Assembly (NCBI GenBank): GCA_020632955.1
Contig: JACKEO010000003.1
Coordinates: forward strand, 62,001 to 126,000
Source: Alphaproteobacteria bacterium
GTDB taxonomy: Bacteria > Myxococcota_A > UBA796 > GCA-2862545
Length of the DNA: 64,000 nucleotides
Direction of reading: 5' to 3'
The stretch's first letter is position 1; each line of letters starts with the position of its first letter. Under the pieces are notes generated by a model. The model was not told where the DNA came from. It worked only from the letters and a program-made list of their open reading frames with translations, and ran no database searches. Positions 29,173 to 38,257 of the stretch are shown piece after piece. The translations under genes were made by a program, and so were the position numbers.

Positions 29173-30305
29173 GGCGCCTCGGGCTCGGCGGGGAGACGCA
29201 GGGGACCCTCCACCAGGCAGTCCGCGATCACCCCGGTCATCTGGTCGAAGCCGTGCTCGCTGAAGTGCACCGGGTCCTCGAAGAGATCGTCACCGAAGCG
29301 CGCGCCGGCCCGTTCCAGGCGCCCCTCGAGGTCACAGACCGTGACCGGGGCGGGGCCTTCCGTGGTGGGCGGTCCCAGGCTGCGCAGCATGGCGAGCATC
29401 TCGGACTTCGTGCGCATGTCGGGGGTGAAGGTCTCGGCGTCGCGCGCCTGCCGGAGCAGGTCGAGGCGGGTGCCCGGGTCGGCGGCGGCCATGCCGTCCT
29501 GCCACAGCGCGGTGGCCGTCTGGATCGGGCCCCAGGGCTCGGCCTCCAGGTTGCCCACCACGGGCACCACCATCACCGGCACGCCGCGGGTGGCGCCGAG
29601 GAAGTCGCGGGTGACCTCCTCGAACACCCGGGCCGTGCGCTCGCGGAGCGGGTCGAAGGCCGCCGGGTCCAGCGTCAGGAGGCCCGCCTGCTGCACCTGC
29701 TTCAGGAGGGGGCCCGCCCGCCGGTGGCCGAAGAGCCAGTAGGTGTTGCCGTCGTCGCGGGGGCCGCGCAGGCCCTCGGGCGACAGCAGCCAGGTGGGGG
29801 CCATCACGGCGTCGAAGTGGGGCAGCTCCAGCGCGAAGTGCCACGTGTAGGTGACGTCGTTGTGGCCGTAGTAGAGCACCACGAGGTCGGGCCGCACCCC
29901 CTGGGCGTCGGCGATCTGCCAGGCGTCGTCGAGGCGGGCGCGGACGTCCCAGCTGACCATGCCCTCCCAGCCGAGGTTGTCGATCACCGCCGCCTGGCCG
30001 CGCTGGGCGAGGTGGCGGGCGAGGGGCTCGGTGAAGGCCGCGTGGCTCGGGGCGGCCACGGAGGACGAGCCGAAGATCCAGAGGCGGGGCGCGTCGGCGT
30101 CGCCCTTGGGCTGCAGGCTCACGGGCTCGTGCCGGATCTCGGCGCGGCGGCCCTCCACGGCGTCGACGCGCGAGGCGATCCAGGCAGGATCGGCCAGGCG
30201 CTGGGCGGCCACCAGATCGGAGGCGAGCCAGGCCAGCCACGCGCCGAGCACCAGCCAGGGGACCGCGAGGAGGAGACGCACGGCGCGACGGCGAGGGGCG
30301 GGCAC
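29169..30305 (-). CDS. Membrane-anchored SGNH/GDSL-type hydrolase
   Basis: Protein of 378 residues. One N-terminal membrane helix (LLLAVPWLVLGAWLAWLAS) anchors a domain facing the periplasm. SGNH blocks: IFGSSSVA (nucleophile Ser, in place of GDS), an intermediate Gly in LGWEGMVS, YYGHNDV (block III Asn) and EDPVHFSEHG (Asp-x-x-His of block V). Such enzymes remove acyl groups from polysaccharides or lipids; the substrate is unknown. GGGAG lies 5 bases before the GTG at 30305. It is encoded between the two FGE-fold/propeller pairs. Confidence 0.78.
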   Translation of the reverse strand: MPAPRRRAVRLLLAVPWLVLGAWLAWLASDLVAAQRLADPAWIASRVDAVEGRRAEIRHEPVSLQPKGDADAPRLWIFGSSSVAAPSHAAFTEPLARHLAQRGQAAVIDNLGWEGMVSWDVRARLDDAWQIADAQGVRPDLVVLYYGHNDVTYTWHFALELPHFDAVMAPTWLLSPEGLRGPRDDGNTYWLFGHRRAGPLLKQVQQAGLLTLDPAAFDPLRERTARVFEEVTRDFLGATRGVPVMVVPVVGNLEAEPWGPIQTATALWQDGMAAADPGTRLDLLRQARDAETFTPDMRTKSEMLAMLRSLGPPTTEGPAPVTVCDLEGRLERAGARFGDDLFEDPVHFSEHGFDQMTGVIADCLVEGPLRLPAEPEAP

Positions 30306-30394
30306 GGCAGCTCCCGGGGGTGACGGAGCGTACCGGCGCTCCGAGGCGGGGGCAAGCGGCGCGCAGAGGGCCGCGGGACGGACCGGCACCCGGG

Positions 30395-31813
30395 CTAGGG
30401 CGTGGCCGCGGGGGGGCCCAGGGCCACGAGGCGGTCCGCGACGCGGGCGTACACGTGGGGGCCGTGGAAGGCGAGGGAGGCCCGCGTGGGCGCGAGCGGC
30501 AGGGTGGCCACGGCCTTCGGGGTGGGTCCGGGGGTGAGGGTGACCGTGCGTCCGAGCTCGTCGGTGACGAAGAGGCGCCCGCCCGCCACGCTGGGGCTGC
30601 TGTAGATGGTGGTGGGCCGGAGGCTGTCGAGCACGACGGGGGCCTGCACCTGCCCCGTGGCCGCGTCCACGGTCCACACGGTGCCGCCGTGGGTGACGGC
30701 GTGGAGCAGGCCGTCGGCCACCACGGGTGCGGTGTAGAAGGTCTCGGTGGCGGGCAGCGTGGTCACCCAGCGCAGCTCGGCGCGCACCCCCGCACCGTCG
30801 GTGGCGTGCAGGCGCCAGGCCTTCAGGTCCACCCCGCCGTGGGACCGGACCTCGGCGTCGCTGCGCGCCTCGAGGAAGAAGACGGTGTGGCCGGCCACCA
30901 CCGGGCTGAGGAACCACATGTCGGCCAGCCCCTCGACGAGCACCGCGCCGTCGGCCACCCGCACCAGCTCGCCCGCGGGCGTGACGACGTGGGCCCTGCC
31001 GCCGAGGTCCACGGCGCTGGGGCTGCCGTAGTGGGGCCAGGGTCGGCCCTCCCACCGGGTCTCGCCGGTGTGGGCGTCGAGGCCGCGCAGGCGGCCGAAG
31101 GGCACCACCAGCACGCCCTCGCGCACCACCGGGGACGCGGCGTGGCCCTCCTCCCAGCCGAGCATGTGCGGGGAGGGTGCGCCCAGCCAGCGGGCGAAGC
31201 GTCGGCGTCCGTCGGGCTCGTGGGCGGCCACCACGCCGTTCGCGAACAGCGCGAAGATCGCGGCGCCGTCGGTGGCCGGCGTGGGGGACGACCAGCCCAC
31301 CATGCCTTGGGTGGGCGGGGTGCGGGGATCCTCGGTGGCGTCGAGCTCCTTGCGGAGCCCGTTCATGCGGGCGGAGATCTCCTCGAGCTCGGCGGCGGCG
31401 TCGGGAGCGCCCGCGCGGGCGGCCCGCCGGGCGGCGCCGTGGCGGGTGCGCAGCGTCGCGAGCTCGGCCTCCAGCACCTCGAGGCGCGCGGCACGCGCGA
31501 GCAGGGCCTCACGCTCCGCGCCCACGACGACGTCGGCGCGATCGTGGGGGGCACGCCAGCGCTCCTCGCCGGTGTGCCGGTCGAGACAGACGAGGGTGGT
31601 GGGCTCCACGGCCGCGCAGACCAGGGGACCGGCCACCACGGGCGAGGCGTTGCTCCAGTCCCCGAGCGGCGTGCTCCACGCCACGCCGACGGTGGCCGAC
31701 CAGGCCTCGGGCGGCGTGGCGGTCCAGTGACCGCTGCCGTCGCCGCGCCAGCCCGACGGCGAGGCCCGCGCCGTGGCGGCGAGGAGCAGCGCCAGGGTCG
31801 CAGCCCGTCTCAT
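30395..31813 (-). CDS. Exported PQQ-like beta-propeller protein with coiled-coil insert (paralogue)
   Basis: Protein of 472 residues. The signal peptide (ALLLAATARA) is followed by GWRGDGSG, TLVCLDRHTGEERWRAPHD, a charged helical insert (about 95-165) and further blades (VVAAHEPDGRRRFARWLG, RLRGLDAHTGETRWEG, VWTVDAATGQVQ). It shares blade order, insert position and the NASPV and FGNGVVAAH/FANGVVAAH motifs with 27787-29172, so it arose by duplication. Its ATG overlaps the stop of the second FGE-fold gene (ATGA). Confidence 0.8.
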   Translation of the reverse strand: MRRAATLALLLAATARASPSGWRGDGSGHWTATPPEAWSATVGVAWSTPLGDWSNASPVVAGPLVCAAVEPTTLVCLDRHTGEERWRAPHDRADVVVGAEREALLARAARLEVLEAELATLRTRHGAARRAARAGAPDAAAELEEISARMNGLRKELDATEDPRTPPTQGMVGWSSPTPATDGAAIFALFANGVVAAHEPDGRRRFARWLGAPSPHMLGWEEGHAASPVVREGVLVVPFGRLRGLDAHTGETRWEGRPWPHYGSPSAVDLGGRAHVVTPAGELVRVADGAVLVEGLADMWFLSPVVAGHTVFFLEARSDAEVRSHGGVDLKAWRLHATDGAGVRAELRWVTTLPATETFYTAPVVADGLLHAVTHGGTVWTVDAATGQVQAPVVLDSLRPTTIYSSPSVAGGRLFVTDELGRTVTLTPGPTPKAVATLPLAPTRASLAFHGPHVYARVADRLVALGPPAATP

Positions 31814-32709
31814 CCTGCTCCCCCTGCGGCGCAGCGCACGCCGACGTCGTGCAGGCGGGTGGTCGGGTCCATGCCGCCACGCACGGTGCCGCGCACCTCG
31901 CGCGGGTGGGTGGCCGTCCAGCCGCCGCCGCGCTGGGTCCGGTGGGGGCCCGCCGGGGAGGACGGCGGGGGGGCGCCATCGGCGGGCGCCCAGGCGTCGG
32001 CGGTCCACTCCCAGAGGTTGCCCGCCATGCCCAGCACGCGCTCGGGCGTGGGGTTCGGCAGGTTCGTGGCCCGCACGGGTCCGTCCTGGTCGCAGGCCTG
32101 GTCGTCGCCCGAGCGCTGGCCGGGGCGGGAGCGGGTGTCGGGCGGCACCGGGCACCAGGCCTGGTCGCCCCAGGGCCAGCGGCGACCCGCCACGCCGCGC
32201 GCGGCGAACTCCCACTCGGTCTCCGTGGGCAGGCGGCCGCCCAGCCAGGCGCAGAGATCCGAGGCGCCGCGCCAGGTGAGGCTGTTCACGGGCATGGCGT
32301 CGCCGTCGCCGTCGTCCGGTGCGGTGACGGGCCGGTAGGTGGCGTAGCCCCCGCCCGTCTCCACCTCGTCCTCCGAGCAGGCGCCGGCGCGCACGCAGGC
32401 CCGGTACTGGCCCACCGTGGCCTCCGTCTGCTGGAGCCAGAAGGGGCCGACCTCGACGGTGCGCGGCGGGCCCTCCTCGGGCAGCGCGTCGGGGTCGTGG
32501 CCGGGAGCCGTGGGGTCGAGGGCCTGCGCACCCTGCAGGAAGCGACCACCCTCGAGGCGCAGGAAGCAGGCGTCGGCGCGGTGCGGGTCGGTGCAGCGGT
32601 GCTGCGCGGGCGGGCCCTCCTCGGCGTGCGGCCACAGGCGCCACGCGATGCCGCACACGGCGAGCACGGCGAGGATCTCGGGGAGGCGGGCGCGGAGGGA
32701 GGCGGGCAT
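31810..32709 (-). CDS. FGE-sulfatase-fold membrane protein (paralogue)
   Basis: Protein of 299 residues with an N-terminal membrane segment (ILAVLAVCGIAWRLW) in place of a lipobox. FGE-fold blocks: LRLEGGRFLQGAQ, FWLQQTEATVGQYRACV, MPVNSLTWRGASDLCAWL, GRLPTETEWEFAARGVAG, GMAGNLWEWTADAW and RGGGW. The copper-site cysteine pair of true FGE is missing, although the terminal VRCAA resembles FRCAA. It is a distant paralogue of 26801-27790. No clear ribosome site is within 12 bases of the ATG. Confidence 0.78.
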   Translation of the reverse strand: MPASLRARLPEILAVLAVCGIAWRLWPHAEEGPPAQHRCTDPHRADACFLRLEGGRFLQGAQALDPTAPGHDPDALPEEGPPRTVEVGPFWLQQTEATVGQYRACVRAGACSEDEVETGGGYATYRPVTAPDDGDGDAMPVNSLTWRGASDLCAWLGGRLPTETEWEFAARGVAGRRWPWGDQAWCPVPPDTRSRPGQRSGDDQACDQDGPVRATNLPNPTPERVLGMAGNLWEWTADAWAPADGAPPPSSPAGPHRTQRGGGWTATHPREVRGTVRGGMDPTTRLHDVGVRCAAGGAG

Positions 32710-32767
32710 CGAGGTGGCGGGTCTCCCGGCGGCGCCGTGGGCGCGCGCTCCGGATGCAGGGCCGAGG

Positions 32768-33655
32768 CTACGGCGCCGGGGGGCGCACGACCAGCAGGGT
32801 GCCGGTGCGGGGCAGGGTGGTGTCGGTCTTGAGCCAGCTGCCGGAGCTGTAGGCCAGGTCGTCCACGCGGACCCACCGGGCCTCGTCGTAGATGCTCACC
32901 CACAGCTCGCCCTCGCGGGGCTGCAGGCCCCACTGGTTGAGCACCTCCACGCGGGCGCCGCCGCCGACGAGGTGGTCGAAGGGGTGGAGCAGGATCGCGC
33001 CCAGCACCTCGCCCTCGATGGCCTCGATCACCGGCAGGTCCGCGGGGGCGATGGCCACCGCGCCCACCTCGGTGGCCACCGTGCCGAGGCCGCCGGCCGC
33101 CGTGAAGGCACCCAGGCGGGCCACCTGGAAGCGCGCGGGCCCGGTGACCAGCGTGGTGGGCGTGGACGTCAGGGAGGCCACCTCGGTGATCTCGGGCACC
33201 CGCACCACCAGATCCGTGCGACCCCCGGGCCCCAGGGTGTAGGGCACCGAGAAGGTGGCGAGCCGGGGCCCGCCGCCCACGTCGACGGCCTCGATGGAGC
33301 CGATGCCCGGCGGCAGGTCGGTGAGGCCCCAGGTGCCCGTCGCCTGGTCGGTGACGAGGCAGCCGGCGGGCCGGCAGTAGCGCATGGTGACCACGTCGGG
33401 TCCGAGCGGGGCACCGGAGGCGGACACCACCGTGCCCCCCAGCGGGGAGGGCGTGTCGCTGTCGAGGTCGGTGTCGGTGTCGACGGGTGCTGCGCTGTCG
33501 GTGTCGGACGGCGCGGTGTCGTCGTCGTCGCTGTCGTCGGGGACCCCGGTGTCGTGGGGCAGGTCGTCCGACGAGGCGTCGGCCCCCGAGGAGTCGTCGG
33601 GCTCCGAGGGCGTCGTGGTGCAGGCCGCGAGCGCGATCAGGGTCAGGTGGCGCAT
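32768..33655 (-). CDS. Lipoprotein with long acidic linker
   Basis: Protein of 295 residues. MRHLTLIALAAC is a lipoprotein signal. Residues about 15-70 are an Asp/Ser/Thr-rich linker (DDSDDDDTAPSDTD, VDTDTDLDSDT). A beta-rich domain begins LGGTVVSASGAPLGPDVV, like a carboxypeptidase-regulatory or transthyretin-like strand pattern, and ends with SSGSWLKTDTTLPRTGTL. It is probably a surface lipoprotein; the function is not recognised. It is divergent from the VKOR operon. Confidence 0.7.
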   Translation of the reverse strand: MRHLTLIALAACTTTPSEPDDSSGADASSDDLPHDTGVPDDSDDDDTAPSDTDSAAPVDTDTDLDSDTPSPLGGTVVSASGAPLGPDVVTMRYCRPAGCLVTDQATGTWGLTDLPPGIGSIEAVDVGGGPRLATFSVPYTLGPGGRTDLVVRVPEITEVASLTSTPTTLVTGPARFQVARLGAFTAAGGLGTVATEVGAVAIAPADLPVIEAIEGEVLGAILLHPFDHLVGGGARVEVLNQWGLQPREGELWVSIYDEARWVRVDDLAYSSGSWLKTDTTLPRTGTLLVVRPPAP

Positions 33656-33789
33656 GGACGCCCCGGGGCGGGGAGGTGCATCGTACCGCGCGGGCCCGGT
33701 CGGCGGACACCACGCTTCGTCTCGGTCCCCGGCAGACGCCGAGGATCACGCTCGACGGGGAGCCCGGACGCGTTACCTGCGGCGCGACC

Positions 33790-33818
33790 TTGACACGGCA
33801 AGTCCGGGGCTCGATGAT
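33790..33818 (+). promoter_or_regulatory. Sigma-70 type promoter of the VKOR operon
   Basis: TTGACA at 33790-33795, a 17-base spacer, then GATGAT at 33813-33818 (4 of 6 to TATAAT). Transcription would begin near 33825, 20 bases before the GTG of the VKOR gene. The -35 is followed by CG, as at the promoter-like sites near 43226 and 60781. Confidence 0.5.
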
Positions 33819-33845
33819 GCCCCCTGCCGTGGCGCGGGAGGTGGC

Positions 33846-35090
33846 GTGCGTCCGAGGCTTCCCGTCGTCGTCATGGCGCTCGCCGCGCTCGCCGGCCTGT
33901 TCTTCACGGGCTGGTCCACCCTGGACTTCGTGGCCCACCTCGATCGGCAGGTGCACGCGATCCACTGCTCCTTCGTGCCGGGGCTCGCGGCGCCGGACGT
34001 GTCGGGGGCCTCGGGCTGCCACACGGCCCTGATGAGCCCGTACTCCTCGGTCTTCCGCACCGCCCTCTGGGGCGGGCTGCCGGTCACGCTGCCGGGCATG
34101 GCGGTCTTCGCCTACCTGCTCTACCGGGCGATCGACGCGGGCGTGCGTGGCCTCGGCGACGAGGTGGGCCTGGCCCGCTTCACCGTGGCGGCCTGGCTGC
34201 TGCCGGTGCTCACCTCGGTGGGCTTCGGCTGGATCGCGCTCATGGAGCTCGGGGAGCTCTGCAAGCTGTGCGTGGGCATCTACGGGTCCAGCGCGGTGGG
34301 CTTCCTGGCCGCGATCGCGGGCCTCGTCACGGCGGGCCGTCCGGCCTTCGCGGTCGACGAGGAGGACGAGGCCACCGAGGAGCAGGCGGCCGTCCAGGAG
34401 GTGCCGGGCTTCGCGGTGCACGCCGGGCGCTTCGGCGAGGGCGTGCTCTTCGTGGCGGCGCCGGTGGTGCTCTACCTGGCGATGGCGCCGGACTTCTCGT
34501 CGTACGTGGGCGCCTGCGGCAGCCTGCCCGAGACGGAGGATCGCTACGACGTGCTGGTGCCCCTCGGCACGGCGCGTGGCGGGGTGCCCGCCATCGAGGT
34601 GCTCGACCCGCTCTGCCCCGCCTGCGCCGGGATGGAGGACCGCCTGGAGGCCTCGGGGCTCGACGTCGCGCTGGATCGGCGCGCGGCGCTCTTCCCGCTG
34701 GACGACACCTGCAACTGGATGGTGAGCTCGGCGCTGCACCCCGGCGCGTGCACCGTGTCGGAGGCCGTGCTCTGCGCGGGGGACGAGGCGCCCGCCGTGC
34801 TGGCCTGGGCCTTCGAGCAGGGGTCCACGCTGCGTGCCGCGGAGGCCGCCGAGGAGGGGGCTGCCGCGAAGGCCGTGCTCGCCCGCTTCCCCCAGCTGAA
34901 GCGCTGCCTGGGGTCCACGGCCGTGAAGCAGCGCCTGAACCGCTCGCTGCGGTGGATCGTGCGCAACGAGCTGCCCGTCCTCACGCCCCAGCTCTTCGTG
35001 GACGGCGTGAAGGTCTGCGACGACGACACCGATCTCGGCCTGGACTGGACGCTCACGCGGCTGGTCGAGCGGGCCCGGGGAGGCCGCTGA
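33846..35090 (+). CDS. Vitamin K epoxide reductase-thioredoxin-like fusion (VKOR homologue)
   Basis: Inner-membrane protein of 414 residues. Residues 1-175 are a VKOR domain with about four membrane helices. It has C41 and C58 in the loop region, and the quinone-facing active site C139-K-L-C142. A linker and a further membrane segment (LFVAAPVVLYLAMAP) lead to a periplasmic thioredoxin/DsbA-like domain with C257-P-A-C260. In bacteria such fusions oxidise periplasmic thiols and pass electrons to quinone, replacing DsbA/DsbB. GGGAGG lies 4 bases before the GTG at 33846, downstream of a recognisable promoter. The stop overlaps the OmpA-like gene (TGATG). Confidence 0.87.
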   Translation: MRPRLPVVVMALAALAGLFFTGWSTLDFVAHLDRQVHAIHCSFVPGLAAPDVSGASGCHTALMSPYSSVFRTALWGGLPVTLPGMAVFAYLLYRAIDAGVRGLGDEVGLARFTVAAWLLPVLTSVGFGWIALMELGELCKLCVGIYGSSAVGFLAAIAGLVTAGRPAFAVDEEDEATEEQAAVQEVPGFAVHAGRFGEGVLFVAAPVVLYLAMAPDFSSYVGACGSLPETEDRYDVLVPLGTARGGVPAIEVLDPLCPACAGMEDRLEASGLDVALDRRAALFPLDDTCNWMVSSALHPGACTVSEAVLCAGDEAPAVLAWAFEQGSTLRAAEAAEEGAAAKAVLARFPQLKRCLGSTAVKQRLNRSLRWIVRNELPVLTPQLFVDGVKVCDDDTDLGLDWTLTRLVERARGGR

Positions 35091-35785
35091 TGGCGCGCGC
35101 CGGACTCTTCCTCGTGCTCGCCCTGCTCGTGCCCGGCGTGGTGGGGGCCTGGATGTCGGCCTCCGCGTCGCGGCTCGAGGAGGCCGAGACGGCCGCGGCC
35201 GCCACCGAGAACGCCGACGTCGCCGTCGCGCAGGCGGCGGACGAGGGCTACTGCACCGCCCAGCTCAAGCAGGTGCTGCGTCGCGTGCTCCAGTCCTGCG
35301 GCCTGCTCGACGGCGGGGGCGTGCGCGGCTGCCAGCCCCTCGAGGTGGCCCAGATCGCCACGATGGCGGGCGACGACTTCAACCTGCTGTTCACGCCGCT
35401 GCAGGATCGCGCCGGCATCGTGCAGTTCGACCTCGACAGCGCGGAGCTCGACGGCGACGACGCGGCGCTGCTCGACCGCCTCTTCGCCGACCAGCGCGGC
35501 GCCTCGCACTTCCTGGTGGTGGCCCGCAGCTCGCCCGAGGGCAGCAGCGCCCACAACCGCGACCTGTCGGAGGAGCGCGGCAAGGCGGTGCTCGACCACC
35601 TGCGCACCGCCTTCGAGGACCCCGATCTCGATCGCGAGGTCGGCCTGCTGTGGCTGGGCGAGGAGCTCGGCCAGCTCGACGACAGCTTCTGCGCCTGGGA
35701 GCGCTCCGGCGCGTCGGACGCGCCCTGCACCGAGAAGGAGCTCAACCGCAGCGCCTTCGTCTCGTGGATCGACTGCCGCCTGTGA
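35090..35785 (+). CDS. OmpA-like periplasmic protein
   Basis: Protein of 231 residues. An N-terminal hydrophobic helix (LFLVLALLVPGVVGAWMSA) is a signal or anchor. The C-terminal half resembles an OmpA/MotB peptidoglycan-binding domain: IVQFDLDSAELDGDDAALL, then VVARSSPEGSSAHNRDLSEE and RGKAVLDHL. The usual NRRV motif is read as NRDLSEERG, so peptidoglycan binding is not certain. Five cysteines are present, suited to the redox context. It is translationally coupled to both neighbours. Confidence 0.68.
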   Translation: MARAGLFLVLALLVPGVVGAWMSASASRLEEAETAAAATENADVAVAQAADEGYCTAQLKQVLRRVLQSCGLLDGGGVRGCQPLEVAQIATMAGDDFNLLFTPLQDRAGIVQFDLDSAELDGDDAALLDRLFADQRGASHFLVVARSSPEGSSAHNRDLSEERGKAVLDHLRTAFEDPDLDREVGLLWLGEELGQLDDSFCAWERSGASDAPCTEKELNRSAFVSWIDCRL

Positions 35786-36348
35786 GCCTCCTCCTCGCCC
35801 TGCTCCTCGGCTGCGGTGGGGACGCCGCGGCACCCGTCGCCTCCTCCCGGCGCGTGGACGCCGTGCAGGCCACGCGCCCGTCGGGCGAGGTGGTGCAGGG
35901 CTTCTGCGACGTGTTCGCGGAGGCGGGCGCGGGCAAGCCCTACGTGGAGCCCGCGCTGGCCGCGGCCACACCGGCGCATCCCGCAGGATGGCGCTGGGTG
36001 AACGTGTGGGCCACCTGGTGCGGGCCGTGCGTCGCCGAGATGCCGCTGGTGCAGCGGTGGCACGCCCAGCTCGCCGGGGAGGGCGTCCCCGTGGCCCTCG
36101 AGCTGCTGTCCTTCGACACCGATCCGGCCGAGGTGGCCCGCTTCCACGCGAAGCACCCCGAGGTGCCGCCGGGCCCGCGCATCCGGGGCCAGGACGACAT
36201 CGCGCCCTGGCTGGAGGCGATGGGCCTGCCCGCGTCGACGCCCATCCCGCTGCACGTCTTCGTGGACCCTTCGGGCGGCGTGCGCTGCGTGCGCGCCAGC
36301 GCGCTCACCTCGGGCGACCTGCCCATCGTGCGCGAGCTGCTGCGGTAG
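35782..36348 (+). CDS. TlpA-like thioredoxin-fold lipoprotein
   Basis: Protein of 188 residues. SLLLALLLGC is a lipoprotein signal. The thioredoxin-fold domain has WATWCGPC (C80/C83), SFDTDPAEVARF and a cis-Pro loop near PASTPIPLHVFVDPSG. It is a periplasmic thiol-disulfide reductase or oxidase, probably working with the VKOR-thioredoxin fusion encoded two genes upstream. The GTG overlaps the OmpA-like gene stop. Confidence 0.85.
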   Translation: MSLLLALLLGCGGDAAAPVASSRRVDAVQATRPSGEVVQGFCDVFAEAGAGKPYVEPALAAATPAHPAGWRWVNVWATWCGPCVAEMPLVQRWHAQLAGEGVPVALELLSFDTDPAEVARFHAKHPEVPPGPRIRGQDDIAPWLEAMGLPASTPIPLHVFVDPSGGVRCVRASALTSGDLPIVRELLR

Positions 36349-36351
36349 GGG

Positions 36352-36780
36352 TCAGCGGTCGTGGTTGCCGGCGCGGCGGCGCGGACGGGCCGTGGGGAAG
36401 GGCAGCACCTTGCCCATGCCCGGCTGGGCCCCCACCGTGAAGGTGCGCTGGAAGCCGCAGAGGTGGCAGTGCTCCCGCACCTCCACCTGCGGCGGCTCGC
36501 CGGGGAGGCGCACGCTGGGGGTCTCGAGGGCGCGGTTGCGGCAGGCGGGGCAGTACGCGAGGTGGCTCTGGGCGCCGTGCACCAGCGTGACCGTGTTGGC
36601 GCACTGGGGGCAGGCGAGCACGTCGTAGGTGGCGTTGTCGCCCTCGCCGGCGTGGGCCACCACCACGTACGGCACCCGGCAGGTGGGGCAGCGGCGGTGG
36701 GCGCCGCGTCCACGCCACGTGACCGAGGCCAGGGCGTAGACCCCGACCGTGGCGACCGCGAGGGTGAGCAGCGCGATCAT
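36352..36780 (-). CDS. Membrane-anchored double zinc-ribbon protein
   Basis: Protein of 142 residues. One N-terminal membrane helix (MIALLTLAVATVGVYALAS) is followed by four CxxC knuckles (CPTC, CPQC, CPAC, CHLC), which would form two zinc ribbons, and a basic tail. The function is unknown. The ATG overlaps the pepP stop (ATGA), so it is expressed with aminopeptidase P. Confidence 0.7.
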   Translation of the reverse strand: MIALLTLAVATVGVYALASVTWRGRGAHRRCPTCRVPYVVVAHAGEGDNATYDVLACPQCANTVTLVHGAQSHLAYCPACRNRALETPSVRLPGEPPQVEVREHCHLCGFQRTFTVGAQPGMGKVLPFPTARPRRRAGNHDR

Positions 36781-38171
36781 GCGAGCAGCGCCTCCAGGGT
36801 GGTGCCCACGCCCACGGCGGCCTCGACCGCCGCCACCGCCTTGGGCGCGGCCTCGGTGAGCACCTCGGGCAGACCCGCGGTGATGACCACGTCGTCCTCG
36901 ATGCGGATGCCGCCGAAGCCGGCCCACGCCGCCACGGCGTCGAGGTCGAGCACGTGGCGGAAGCGATCCCGAAGGGCCGGCTGCCCGAGGATCTCGGGGA
37001 CGACGTAGAAGCCGGGCTCGATGGTGACCACCCAGCCGGGCTCCAGCGGCAGGTCGAGGCGGAGGTTGCGGGTGCCGAAGGCCTCGGGCCGGCCCTGCCC
37101 CGGCGGGTAGGCCGGCAGGTCGCCGAAGTTCTCGAGGTCGTGCACGTCGAGGCCGAGCAGGTGGCCGATGCCGTGGGGGAAGAAGAGGGCGTGGGCCCCG
37201 CGCTCCACGGCCTCGTCGGGCCCCAGTCCGCGCAGCAGGCCCTCGTCGATCAGCCACCGCGCGAGCACGAGGCACGCGGCGTCGTGGACCTCCCGGTAGC
37301 GGACGCCGGCCCGGCAGCGCGCGATCGCGGCCTCCTGCGCGGCCAGCACGGCCTCGTAGGCGCTGCGCTGGCGGGAGGTGAACCGGCCCGAGACCGGCCA
37401 GGTGCGGGTGAGGTCGGCGCCGTAGCCGTCGGCCTCCCACTCGCCGCCGCCATCCAGCAGCAGCAGGCGGCCCTCGGTGCAGGTGCCCTCGTGGCCGTGG
37501 TGGTGCAGCACCTGCCCGTCCTGCGTGAGGATGGTGGCGTAGCCGGGCACGGCGCCATGGCTGGCGAGGCAGGCCTCGAAGACGGCGGTGAGGGCGCGCT
37601 CGGTGATGCCGGGCCGGGTGGCGGCCATCGTGAGCACGTGGGCGCGCGCGGTGAGCGCGGCGACGCGGCGCAGGCTGTCGAGCTCCTCGGGCCCCTTGGT
37701 GCGGCGCAGGGCGATGACGGCCTGGACGAGCTCGGGGTCGCCGTGCTCGCGTCCGAAGGCGAGCGCCTGGCCCGTCCAGCGCGCCAGCTCGGCGGTGCGG
37801 GCGGCGTCGGCCACCGCCAGGGTGCGCACGGAGCGGCCCTGGAGCCGCCCTGGGAGCGCGTGGAGGGGCAGGACGGCGTCGACCCCGTAGCGGTCGCGCA
37901 GGGCCTCCGGAGGCGGCGTGGGGCCGTGCCAGAGGGCGTCCTCCTCGCCGGGTACCGGCAGGTAGAGCTCGGCACGGCCGTCCTCGAGCCAGAGGGCCGC
38001 GTCGGGGAGCGCGCAGCCGGTGAGGTACCAGAAGGTGCTGTCCTGCCGGAAGGGCACCGCGTTGGCCGGCAGGTTGCGCGGGCGCTCGCCGTGCCCCACG
38101 AACAGCAGGGGGCCGGGGACGCTGTCGAGGAGACGCTGGCGACGATCGGCGTGGACGTGGGCTGCGAACAC
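36777..38171 (-). CDS. pepP: Xaa-Pro aminopeptidase P (peptidase M24B)
   Basis: Metallo-aminopeptidase of 464 residues that removes an N-terminal residue before proline. It has an N-terminal AMP_N domain (about 1-130, with VPFRQDSTFWYLTG) and a pita-bread M24 domain with metal ligands D240, D253, H337 (HGIGHLLGLDVHD), E385 (TIEPGFYV) and E425 (RIEDD). The D-to-D spacing is 13, against 11 in E. coli PepP, so there is a two-residue insertion. It is cytoplasmic. Confidence 0.92.
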   Translation of the reverse strand: MFAAHVHADRRQRLLDSVPGPLLFVGHGERPRNLPANAVPFRQDSTFWYLTGCALPDAALWLEDGRAELYLPVPGEEDALWHGPTPPPEALRDRYGVDAVLPLHALPGRLQGRSVRTLAVADAARTAELARWTGQALAFGREHGDPELVQAVIALRRTKGPEELDSLRRVAALTARAHVLTMAATRPGITERALTAVFEACLASHGAVPGYATILTQDGQVLHHHGHEGTCTEGRLLLLDGGGEWEADGYGADLTRTWPVSGRFTSRQRSAYEAVLAAQEAAIARCRAGVRYREVHDAACLVLARWLIDEGLLRGLGPDEAVERGAHALFFPHGIGHLLGLDVHDLENFGDLPAYPPGQGRPEAFGTRNLRLDLPLEPGWVVTIEPGFYVVPEILGQPALRDRFRHVLDLDAVAAWAGFGGIRIEDDVVITAGLPEVLTEAAPKAVAAVEAAVGVGTTLEALLA

Positions 38172-38257
38172 TGTGGCTCCACTCCGGAGCCTACCGCGGG
38201 GCCGTGTCTGCTGCTGTCTCAGCTGGGCTGCGGACCGCGCGCACCTGTCCGCGGACG

